Shown here piece after piece: positions 17,448 through 25,058 of a stretch of DNA of 64,000 nucleotides; the first letter of the stretch is position 1, and the number at the start of each line of letters is the position of its first letter. Under the pieces are notes generated by a model. It saw only the letters and a program-made list of their open reading frames with translations. It searched no databases and was not told the DNA's origin. The translations under genes and the position numbers were made by a program. The DNA is from Herbaspirillum sp. ASV7 (lineage in GTDB: Bacteria; Pseudomonadota; Gammaproteobacteria; Burkholderiales; Burkholderiaceae_D). The stretch spans positions 62,001-126,000 of the forward strand of contig NZ_JAELUH010000001.1 of assembly GCF_016429215.1 (NCBI RefSeq), read 5' to 3'.

Positions 17448-18185
17448 TCAATCCTCGTGCGGAAAGGTAAACGCCAAGGTCGCCGCATAACCATCCTCAT
17501 CCGCCTCAGTACGATCGACGCGCCTGACCGTATGCGCGACCTTGATGACGTTCAAGCCCGCATTGTGAATCCTGAACGCGACCTGCCCCTGCCGGTCGGT
17601 CTTGGCGCTGCGTACCTTGGTATCGCCCGTATAGTCGGTGGCAAGCTGCACACCCGCCATCGGCTCGCCCCGGAACAGCACCTGCACCCGCAGCGTTTTT
17701 CCTTTCTTCAATGCCAGTGGATCGTCCAGCGCAATGATCTGCAGCGGAAAATCCGTCGCGCTCAACGTGGCGGCAGTGGGCTTGTATCCGGGGGCCAGAA
17801 TGGTCTGCGTGTACATCTGGTAAAAGCCGCCATGCCTGGCGCCGGCCACCGCCGACTTCGGGCCCGACCGCCATTTCCCATTCGCATCCTGGCTCCAGTA
17901 GCCATCCTCGAAACTGGCGGCGATGGCCTTGGCGCCGGCTGCCGGTTCGACAACCACATTGCGCTGCTGCGGCCGGATCCTGATCGCGCTCTCGGTACCA
18001 TCGGCGGCCAGTGCGATGAGCTTCTTCACCGCCTCCGGCCGATAGGCGTCGTCCACGCCGTTTTCTCCCAGCACCAGCGCCCACTCACCCGTGCGCTGGG
18101 CAACCCAGACGCCGTGGGCGTGGGCCGTTGCAGTTGCTACGATCCCGGCGAAGGCCAGGGCAATGGAGAAACACTTGCTGTTCAT
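17448..18185 (-). CDS. Exported DUF4198-family protein
   Basis: The 245-residue product has a signal peptide (about 1-23, cleavage after AHA) and the DUF4198 fold: His near the mature N-terminus (AHGVWVAQR) and a C-terminal beta-sandwich (KTLRVQVLFRGEPMAGVQLATDY; TDRQGQVAFRIHNAGLNVIKV). Family members are periplasmic and often accompany nickel or cobalt uptake, so metal handling is plausible but unproven. Its start overlaps the stop of the acetyltransferase gene by 4 nt (ATGA), so the two are probably co-expressed. Confidence 0.8.
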   Translation of the reverse strand: MNSKCFSIALAFAGIVATATAHAHGVWVAQRTGEWALVLGENGVDDAYRPEAVKKLIALAADGTESAIRIRPQQRNVVVEPAAGAKAIAASFEDGYWSQDANGKWRSGPKSAVAGARHGGFYQMYTQTILAPGYKPTAATLSATDFPLQIIALDDPLALKKGKTLRVQVLFRGEPMAGVQLATDYTGDTKVRSAKTDRQGQVAFRIHNAGLNVIKVAHTVRRVDRTEADEDGYAATLAFTFPHED

Positions 18186-18670
18186 GATCGATCCTCTTTC
18201 ATGGAAACGGGTGTAGGTACGTCCGCCGGGGCCAGCATGTCTACGTGCGCAATGCCGGTGTCGTCATACAGGTCGCCGACGCTGACGAAGCCCAGTCGCC
18301 GGTAAAAGCGCTCCAGCCGCGCCTGGGCGCTGATGCGTATCGCCATGCCCGGATACAGCGCCGCGCTGCGTGCCAGCGCCTGTTTCATCAGGGCTTCGCC
18401 GAGGCCCTTGCCGCGCAGCGGCAAGGACACGATCACCCGGCCTATCGACGGCTCGGCATAGCGAACGCCCGGCGGCAGGATGCGCGCGTAGGCCGCCAGT
18501 GTCCCCTGGTCGTCATAACCCAGACCGTGCAGGCAGGCCGGGTCGAATCCGTCGGCATCGAGATAGAGGCATTCCTGTTCGATCACGAAAACCTGCTGAC
18601 GCAGGTGGATGGCGTCATACAGCTGTTCCAGCGAGAGTTCGTCGAAGGTCTTCCAAAGCCAGTGGAGCAT
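18182..18670 (-). CDS. elaA: GNAT N-acetyltransferase, ElaA family
   Basis: The 162-residue GNAT enzyme has the ElaA pattern: LYDAIHLRQQVFVIEQECLYLDADGFD near the N-terminus and the acetyl-CoA pyrophosphate loop IGRVIVSLPLRGKGLGEALM. The acceptor substrate is unknown. I chose the ATG at 18670 because AGGAA is 6 nt upstream; an ATG at 18676 abuts that site and is less likely. It is the first gene of a two-gene unit with the DUF4198 gene. Confidence 0.85.
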   Translation of the reverse strand: MLHWLWKTFDELSLEQLYDAIHLRQQVFVIEQECLYLDADGFDPACLHGLGYDDQGTLAAYARILPPGVRYAEPSIGRVIVSLPLRGKGLGEALMKQALARSAALYPGMAIRISAQARLERFYRRLGFVSVGDLYDDTGIAHVDMLAPADVPTPVSMKEDRS

Positions 18671-18773
18671 GGGCATTTCCTGATAAATGGTTGGGGCGCT
18701 TGTGCCGCCCGGTCAAACGTTGAAGGACTTGCGGGGGTTCGGGACGCGCCAGGCATCGTGCATGGCGTTGGCC

Positions 18774-20180
18774 TTACTGTGCCAATTCATAGTCTGCGGG
18801 GTGGATACCGGCTGTACGCTGCGCGATCAGACGATGGAAGCGCACGACCAGTTGCGCCGCCGTCACGACCAGCCCCAGCGTCAGTCCCAGCCATACCCCG
18901 GTGGCCCCCAGACCGAGCCAATGACCCAGCAGCCATGCGCCGGGCAGGCCGACGGCCCAATAGCCGATCAGCGTCATCACGAACGACGATCCGGTTTCGC
19001 CAGCGCCGCGCAGGATGCCGATGCCGATGTTCTGCGCGCAGTCAAAGACCTGCAGCACGGCGGCCAGCAAGATCAGCTTACCTGCAATGAGCAGCACGGC
19101 GTCGTTGCCGGCACCGCTGCCACGCAGAAAGGCCGCCAGCACCAGCTGCGGCGCGGCGGCATAGAACAGGCCGACCAGCGTCATGCAGGCCACGCCCATG
19201 CCCAGGCCGGTGTAGCCGTAGCGGCGCGAGGTGGCGATGTCGCCCTGCGCCCAGGTGCGGCTGATGCAGATCGAGGTGGCATGCGACAGGCCAACCGAGA
19301 TCATGAACACGATATACACCACCTGGTTCACCACCGTATGTGCGGCCAGCGCATCGGCTCCCAGTGAGCCGACCAGCAGCGCGATGACAGCGAAGAAGCC
19401 CGCCTCGGAGCCGTAGGTGGCCGCTACCGGCAAGCCCATCGTCCAGGTGCGCTTAAGCGCCTGCGCTGAGGTTTTCCAGATACGCACCGACAGCAGGCGC
19501 GCCAGCGCAGGATCGCGACGAACCACTAGCAGCAGCATCACGAAGGAAAACAGATGGACCAGGGTCGAGGACAATGCGATGCCGGCCAGCCCCATGCCGG
19601 CCATGCCGAACGCACCTGTGGTCAGCACATAGTTCAGCACGATGTTGACCGCCACGGCCGCCAGCGTGATGGCCAGCAGCGGTCCTGGCCGCCTCAGCCC
19701 GACCGTGAAATTGCGCAGGGCCTGGAACCACAGCAGCGGCAGGATGCCGGGCGCGGCGGCAAACAGATAATCCGCAGTGCGCGCCACCACGGTTGCGTCC
19801 TGGCCCATCCAGCGCAAGGCATGGCCGGCCCCCAGCATGAGGGCCCAGAATGCCAGGCCGGCCAATGTCGCGACGGTGAAGCTGGCGCGCACCATGTCAC
19901 GCACGTCGTCGGCGACATGGGGTGTTTCCAGTCCAGCGGCGGCGGCCGTCGCCACCAGGTTGCCGGTAGGCGTGACCAGGCCGACGCCGGTGGTGCGCAG
20001 CAAATTGAACACCGCCAGCGCCAGCCCGCCAGCGGCGATATCCAGCGGGCCGAGCCAGCCCATCATGACCACGCCGGTGGTCGACAGCGCCACCTGGGCG
20101 AACTGCGTCAGGATCAGCGGCACGGCCAGCGCACCGATGTGCGTGACATCGGCCTTCAGCAGCGACGTCGAGAAACTCAT
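18774..20180 (-). CDS. MATE-family efflux transporter (probable metallophore exporter)
   Basis: This 468-residue inner-membrane antiporter of the MATE/NorM family has about 12 transmembrane segments, with typical repeats (LALAVFNLLRTTGVGLVTPTGNLVATAAAAG; VGLSHATSICISRTWAQGD). Its ATG overlaps the stop of the SbnA-like gene by 4 nt, so it belongs to the Dap biosynthesis operon. By context it exports the product of that operon. In staphyloferrin B loci this role is filled by an MFS protein (SbnD), so use of a MATE protein is different. Confidence 0.9.
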   Translation of the reverse strand: MSFSTSLLKADVTHIGALAVPLILTQFAQVALSTTGVVMMGWLGPLDIAAGGLALAVFNLLRTTGVGLVTPTGNLVATAAAAGLETPHVADDVRDMVRASFTVATLAGLAFWALMLGAGHALRWMGQDATVVARTADYLFAAAPGILPLLWFQALRNFTVGLRRPGPLLAITLAAVAVNIVLNYVLTTGAFGMAGMGLAGIALSSTLVHLFSFVMLLLVVRRDPALARLLSVRIWKTSAQALKRTWTMGLPVAATYGSEAGFFAVIALLVGSLGADALAAHTVVNQVVYIVFMISVGLSHATSICISRTWAQGDIATSRRYGYTGLGMGVACMTLVGLFYAAAPQLVLAAFLRGSGAGNDAVLLIAGKLILLAAVLQVFDCAQNIGIGILRGAGETGSSFVMTLIGYWAVGLPGAWLLGHWLGLGATGVWLGLTLGLVVTAAQLVVRFHRLIAQRTAGIHPADYELAQ

Positions 20181-21256
20181 GCGCGCTCCGTCGCGTGACC
20201 GGTGAGCTGCGCCAGCATGCCATCCAGTTCCGCGCCGACGGAGGCATCGATGAGATCGCGCTCATTCATCCAGTCGTCATTGAAGACGGTATCCAGATAC
20301 TTCTCGCCGCCATCGCAGATCAGGACCACGAAGGTGCTGCCCGGTGGCGCCGTCTCGATGCGCTTGATGGCCTGGTAGAGCACGCCACCGCCGGAGCCGC
20401 CGACCAGCAGCGCATACTTGCGGGCGATGTAGCGCGCGGTATTGAAGGCTTGCCGGTCGGAGACCTTGAGCCCTTCATCCAGCAGCGCGTAGTCGACCAG
20501 CGCACCGATCTCGGCGCCTGGCGGTGTGCCGGTGCCGGACTGGTAGTAGGGGCCGCCGGGACCGCCGAAGGCGATCGAGCCTTCCGGTTCGACGCCGATG
20601 GTACGCAGCAGCGGCAGCCGGCTCTTCAGTGCGCGGGCCGTACCGAACAGCGAGCCGCCGGTACCGACCGCGCCGATCAGGTGGGTGATATCGCGGCCCA
20701 GCGCATCCAGCAATTCCTCGGCGACATAGGTGTAACCGTTGCCGTTGGCGGGATTATTGTGCTGCTCGGTCCAGTAGGCGCCCTGCTCGGCGGCGATCCT
20801 CTCGGCCAGCGCTTCGCGGTCGGCGGTGGCCAGAGAATCGCCGCCATCCTCGTTGACATAGATCAGTTCGGCACCGAAGGCCTGCATGGCGCGCAGCTTG
20901 TCCTTGGCGGCGTGATGATCGACCACGGCGGTGAAGCGATAGCCGCGCTCGGCCGCCAGCAAGGCCAGGCCCATGCCGGTATTGCCCGAGGTCGACTCGA
21001 TGACCCAGCCGCCCGGCGCCAGCAAGCCCTGTTGTTCAGCCTCGTCCAGCATCTGACGTGCCATGCGGATCTTGGCGCTGCCGGTGGGATTGTTCTGCTC
21101 CAGCTTGAGCAGGATGCGGCTGCCGAAGCGCGTGCGCAGCAGTTCCAGCAGCGGTGTGCCGCCGATCAGTTGCGAGACGCGCTTGACGACACCGCTGGCA
21201 TGCCGGCGCTCTGGCGTGGCAATGGTGGACAAGACCTGCGGGGATTGACGATCCAT
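20177..21256 (-). CDS. L-Dap biosynthesis PLP enzyme, SbnA-like
   Basis: This 359-residue member of the cysteine synthase family resembles SbnA, which condenses O-phospho-L-serine with L-glutamate to N-(1-amino-1-carboxyl-2-ethyl)-glutamate, the precursor of L-2,3-diaminopropionate. The PLP lysine is Lys62 in NNPTGSAKIRMA, followed by the substrate loop ESTSGNTGMG and the phosphate-binding GAVGTGGSLFGTA. An SbnB-like partner two genes upstream makes the SbnA assignment much more likely than CysK. AAGGAG precedes the ATG at 21256. Rhizobial Y4xP is another likely relative (from memory). Confidence 0.88.
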   Translation of the reverse strand: MDRQSPQVLSTIATPERRHASGVVKRVSQLIGGTPLLELLRTRFGSRILLKLEQNNPTGSAKIRMARQMLDEAEQQGLLAPGGWVIESTSGNTGMGLALLAAERGYRFTAVVDHHAAKDKLRAMQAFGAELIYVNEDGGDSLATADREALAERIAAEQGAYWTEQHNNPANGNGYTYVAEELLDALGRDITHLIGAVGTGGSLFGTARALKSRLPLLRTIGVEPEGSIAFGGPGGPYYQSGTGTPPGAEIGALVDYALLDEGLKVSDRQAFNTARYIARKYALLVGGSGGGVLYQAIKRIETAPPGSTFVVLICDGGEKYLDTVFNDDWMNERDLIDASVGAELDGMLAQLTGHATERA

Positions 21257-21312
21257 AGTGTGGCTCCTTCGGGGGTAAGGAAGAGGTGTGGGACGGGTTG
21301 CGGGAACAGGCG

Positions 21313-22746
21313 TTAGGCGAAGTCGGCGTGTGGACGGCTGTCCAGGCGCCAGCATGGCTGGCCCTGGTGCATCGTGATGACGACCTTGGCTGGCAGGGGT
21401 AAATCATGAAAAGGCGATTCGTTGGAATCCATCTGGTAGCCCGCCGTATTGAGGTAGACCAGCAGATCCCCACGCGCGGGCGCTTGGGGGAAGCGGATCT
21501 TGCGCCAGCTCACCATGTCGCTGTCGAGGCAACTGGCGCCGCCCACGCAAGCGGCATAGGGGTCGCCGGCTCGCTCCTGGCGCGGTAGCAGCAGCGGATC
21601 GGGAATGTATTCGCTGTTGAACCATTGCTCGGAGAGACTGAAGCTGGTGCCGCCCACGGTGACGATGCCGTAGTCCTGCCCGGCATCGGCGTCACCATGC
21701 CGGTGCTTCACGCTCTGGATCTCGAAGGCGGTGAAACCGGCCTGGTCGAGCAAAGCCCGGCCCGGCTCCAGCAGCAGGCGGATGTCGTGCTCGCGCAGGC
21801 GCAGCGCCAGCGCGCGGCCGCCATCGGCGTGGGCCAGGATGGCCGAGAGCATCTCGGCACCGGGAGCGGCGCTGTAGTAGGGATAGAAGTCATCGAAACA
21901 CTTGCCGGCATGGTAGTGGCGCGGCTGTTGTTGCTGCAGGAAATCCGACCAGTGTCCCGCATCGACGTAGCGCACCGCGAAGCCGCCACCGATGTTGATC
22001 GTCGCGCAGAGCGCCAGACCACGGCTGCGGGCATCGAGGCAGGCATCGACCATGCGGTGCGCCGCCTCCGCGCGCGCAGCAATGCTGTAGCCAGAGAGAT
22101 GGAAGGAGAAGCCCTCCATGTCGATCACATCGCGATGCGCCAGGCACAATTGCAGTGCCGCCTCGCACTCCTCGGGCGACATCCCGAAGCGGCTGCGCGG
22201 CTGGCTGGCCGGACGGCAGCGCAGCAGCACCCGGCCCCGGCTGCCGCCGATGAGGGACTCCACGGTCTGCCGAGCCTGTACCATGAAGGCGTGCAGTTCT
22301 TCCACGCTATCGATGGCCACCAGGCAGCGCTGGTGCAACGCCAGCGCCAGCAGGGCCGGATGCTTGCCGGGGCCGGTGATGCCGATATGCGCGCCGGGTA
22401 CGCCGCACCCCAGTGCCTGTTCGGCCTCCTGCAAGCTGGCGGCATCGATGCCGATACCCAATCCCGGGCATTGCTGGACGAAACTGCGGCCCTTGTTGGC
22501 CTTCTTGGCGAACAGCACAAAGCCGCTCACGCCGGCCTCGCCCAGCGCGCGCTTGAACTGCCGGGCATTGTCGGCGAACACCTCGGGCAACAGCACATGC
22601 AGGGTGCTGCCCAGGCCGTGGCTGAGCTGGCGCAGCAGGTCGCGATGGTGGCCGATCAGTTGCGCCGTGAGCGGATGCTGCAGCGCCGGTACCTGTGGCA
22701 ATGCCAGGGGCGTGGCGCCGAGCGCCTCATCGTGAAGTCGGTCCAT
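21313..22746 (-). CDS. Fold-type III PLP-dependent decarboxylase (SbnH/Y4yA-like)
   Basis: This 477-residue alanine-racemase-fold enzyme of the ornithine/diaminopimelate decarboxylase superfamily has all the main signatures: PLP lysine at about 82 (LFAKKANKGR), FHLSGYS, the glycine-rich INIGGGFAV, the phosphate-binding LLEPGRALLDQAG, the CLDSD catalytic Cys region, and a C-terminal Tyr in NTAGYQMDSNE. It is longer than SbnH (about 400) and closer in length and motifs to the Y4yA group. In staphyloferrin B synthesis SbnH decarboxylates a citryl-Dap intermediate, but no citryl ligase is encoded here, so the substrate is open: Dap itself, a hydroxylated amino acid, or a conjugate made elsewhere. 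Confidence 0.82.
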   Translation of the reverse strand: MDRLHDEALGATPLALPQVPALQHPLTAQLIGHHRDLLRQLSHGLGSTLHVLLPEVFADNARQFKRALGEAGVSGFVLFAKKANKGRSFVQQCPGLGIGIDAASLQEAEQALGCGVPGAHIGITGPGKHPALLALALHQRCLVAIDSVEELHAFMVQARQTVESLIGGSRGRVLLRCRPASQPRSRFGMSPEECEAALQLCLAHRDVIDMEGFSFHLSGYSIAARAEAAHRMVDACLDARSRGLALCATINIGGGFAVRYVDAGHWSDFLQQQQPRHYHAGKCFDDFYPYYSAAPGAEMLSAILAHADGGRALALRLREHDIRLLLEPGRALLDQAGFTAFEIQSVKHRHGDADAGQDYGIVTVGGTSFSLSEQWFNSEYIPDPLLLPRQERAGDPYAACVGGASCLDSDMVSWRKIRFPQAPARGDLLVYLNTAGYQMDSNESPFHDLPLPAKVVITMHQGQPCWRLDSRPHADFA

Positions 22747-22752
22747 GCGGGC

Positions 22753-23766
22753 TCACCATAGGAGGATGGTCTGGCCCAGTTGCTGGGCGCGGGCACGTTC
22801 GGCGAACAGACGGCCGAGCGCGATATCGGTGATGATCATGCCGCTGTTGTAGGCAAAGATGCGCTGGTCATCGTGCGCGCGCCCCGACCTGTTGCCGGCC
22901 AGGATGTCAGGCAGTTCAGCGTCGATCGCCGGCAACGCGCCATCGGCGTCGGCCAGGTCGGTGCCGGTCACGCGCATCTGGGCCTCGCTGGTCGCCACCC
23001 GGAAATCCGCCTGGTGCAGCAGTTCGGCGTGCAGACCGTAGCCGACCAGGATCGTCAGGGCACCGGGCTTGAGTGCGCTACGGCGCACTACGCCGTAGGA
23101 TTTCTCCGAGGCTGGACCGGCCGCGCCGATGATGATATCGGCGGCACGGGCCGAGCGCTCCAGGTCGCCGGAGACTTCGATGTCGCGTTCCGGATAGTGC
23201 GCGCGCAGGCGTTCCCTGGCCGCGGCGATGCCCGCTTCATGGCTGCCGTGGATGATCAGCCGGTCCAGTTGCGGCATGGCGGCCACCAGGAAGGGAAAGG
23301 CGTTCTGCCCCTGCACGCCGCTGCCGATCACCAGTGCAGTCCTGGCGTCGCTGCGGGCGCAACTGCGGGCTAGCAGGGCCGATGCCGCCGGCGTGCGCAA
23401 GGCGCCCACCAGACTGCAATCCATCAGTGCGATCGGCAGGCCGGTGCGGTCGTCATACAGCAGCAGCGAGGTGTAGTACTTCTGCAGCGACGCGTCTTCG
23501 TTGACATTGAATTTATAGGACGTCTTGAAGGCCACGGTCTGTCGCTCGCCGTCGCGGCCCAGCATCGAGTACGCCAGCGAGTGGCCGTCGTCGGGCTTGG
23601 CGGTGAGCTTGCGCGGATTGGCCGAGAGTCCGGCGGCATAGGCCTTGTAGGCGGCTTCGACGGTATCCAGCACTTCGGAAAGCGAATAGCGCAGCCCCGC
23701 CAGGTCTTGCTTGTTGAGGACGCAGATGGCGCCGGCGTCGCCTTCGCCTGCATAGATGGGAAGCAT
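22753..23766 (-). CDS. L-Dap biosynthesis dehydrogenase, SbnB-like
   Basis: This 337-residue ornithine-cyclodeaminase/mu-crystallin family enzyme has a Rossmann segment (ALVIGSGVQGQNAFPF) and the family's active-site lysine region (QTVAFKTSYKFN). SbnB oxidatively cleaves the SbnA product with NAD+ to L-2,3-diaminopropionate and 2-oxoglutarate. The N-terminus (VLNKQDL...VLDTVEAAYKAYAAG) fits SbnB rather than cyclodeaminase. It is 6 bp upstream of the decarboxylase gene in the same operon. Confidence 0.9.
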   Translation of the reverse strand: MLPIYAGEGDAGAICVLNKQDLAGLRYSLSEVLDTVEAAYKAYAAGLSANPRKLTAKPDDGHSLAYSMLGRDGERQTVAFKTSYKFNVNEDASLQKYYTSLLLYDDRTGLPIALMDCSLVGALRTPAASALLARSCARSDARTALVIGSGVQGQNAFPFLVAAMPQLDRLIIHGSHEAGIAAARERLRAHYPERDIEVSGDLERSARAADIIIGAAGPASEKSYGVVRRSALKPGALTILVGYGLHAELLHQADFRVATSEAQMRVTGTDLADADGALPAIDAELPDILAGNRSGRAHDDQRIFAYNSGMIITDIALGRLFAERARAQQLGQTILLW

Positions 23767-23799
23767 GGTATCTCCGTGGAGTAGAGGAATGCGGGCCGT

Positions 23800-24894
23800 T
23801 CAGACGATGTGACGACCGATGGCGTTTTCGCGATAAGGCAGCGAGCCGCGCAAATTGAGGGTGAGATTGACGCGCCGCAGCCAGCGATGACGTGGGCCGT
23901 AGTTGGGCTGGTAGATCGAGCGGCCATGCACGGCGCGCTTGTTGTCGATCCACAGCATGTCGCCGGGCTGCATGACCACCGCGGCCTGGTGCGCGTCGAA
24001 TTGACGCAGCAGCCAGTCCAGCGCATCTGCGGCTTCCTGGTCGCCGGGCAGCGCCTGCATGAAGGCTTCGTCGACCTGGATGAAAGGCTGCTCGCGCGCC
24101 CCCGACAAGGCCGGCACCGGTTGCGGATCGGCATGCATGCGGCGGATGTGCGCGAAGGCGTGATCGTCCAGACGCCAGTGCTCGCTGATGTTCTGGTCCG
24201 GCAGATGCGATTTGTCAGGCAGGATGACGAAGCGCGGCGCGGCCAGTACCGCCCATTTTTCATCCGGGATGTGCAGGTCGCCGATATAGGAAAGGATGGT
24301 CTGCGCGCGCTCTTCGTTGCGATAGCAGAAGATCGACAGGAAATCGCAGCGCAGCGCATGGAAGGCCTCTTCGTTGTGCCATACCAGCGTGGTGCTGCTG
24401 CTGCCGCCCAGCTGTTCGTTGCGCTCCTTGTCGATGGGCACGATGTGGCGCAGGAAGCGGCCATTCTCCTGGGTGCGCCAGCCGAAGATATCGCCCAGCG
24501 CCGCCGAGATCAGGCATTGCGCGATCTCCTCGCGCAGGCTGGGCGGGTTGCGCCAGGGCGCGTCCCAGTGCGCCGGCGAAGGACCGATGCGCGCATCATC
24601 GACCGGCACGCCACTGAGCAGAACCGCGCCGCACGGCAGGTGCAGATACTTGAAGCGATGCGCCAGTTCGCGCAGGCTGCGCGGCAATTGCTGGGCCGAG
24701 AGACTGCAGGCATCGGCGAATTCGGGCGTCTCGACGCTGCCGAAACTCTGTTCCAGCTCATCGACGATGCGAGTGATGGCGGTCCATTCGAGCGGCGTCA
24801 GGCGATGCCGGTAGATGGACGAAGAAATGGCCGGCAGCGGCGACGCCGCCGGTCCGGTTGCAGGGGGAGTTGTATGAGCGAGCGCAAGTGCCAT
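23800..24894 (-). CDS. Fe(II)/2-oxoglutarate hydroxylase, VioC/AsnO (clavaminate synthase-like)
   Basis: This 364-residue TauD/TfdA-fold oxygenase has iron ligands His173 and Glu175 in LVWHNEEAFH and His323 in NKRAVHGRSIY, with Arg337/Arg340 placed to bind 2-oxoglutarate. The HxE (not HxD) triad and the following ALRCDFLSIFCYRN segment are hallmarks of the clavaminate synthase/VioC/AsnO group, which beta-hydroxylates free amino acids such as Arg, Asn or Orn. It lies between the receptor and SbnB-like genes, so it most likely hydroxylates a building block of the exported product. AGGAAGG before the ATG at 24894 sets the start. Confidence 0.85.
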   Translation of the reverse strand: MALALAHTTPPATGPAASPLPAISSSIYRHRLTPLEWTAITRIVDELEQSFGSVETPEFADACSLSAQQLPRSLRELAHRFKYLHLPCGAVLLSGVPVDDARIGPSPAHWDAPWRNPPSLREEIAQCLISAALGDIFGWRTQENGRFLRHIVPIDKERNEQLGGSSSTTLVWHNEEAFHALRCDFLSIFCYRNEERAQTILSYIGDLHIPDEKWAVLAAPRFVILPDKSHLPDQNISEHWRLDDHAFAHIRRMHADPQPVPALSGAREQPFIQVDEAFMQALPGDQEAADALDWLLRQFDAHQAAVVMQPGDMLWIDNKRAVHGRSIYQPNYGPRHRWLRRVNLTLNLRGSLPYRENAIGRHIV

Positions 24895-24971
24895 GATGCC
24901 TTCCTGATCGGGTCCGGGTTGAACGGGAGAGGGTCGCGCATGCTGGCAAGGGCTGGCGGCGATGGGCGCGC

Positions 24972-24991
24972 CCTCTCCCTGCCGGGAGAGG
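24972..24991. repeat. Hairpin between receptor and hydroxylase genes
   Basis: CCTCTCCC-TGCC-GGGAGAGG forms a perfect 8-bp stem in the 164-bp gap between the two genes. It has no T-run, so it may be an mRNA processing or stabilising element that sets different expression of receptor and enzymes. Confidence 0.4.
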
Positions 24992-25058
24992 AACGCGATA
25001 CTGCTGTTGCCTGCAACGCATGACGAGGCCCGGCCGAGACCGGACGCCGCCACGCGCA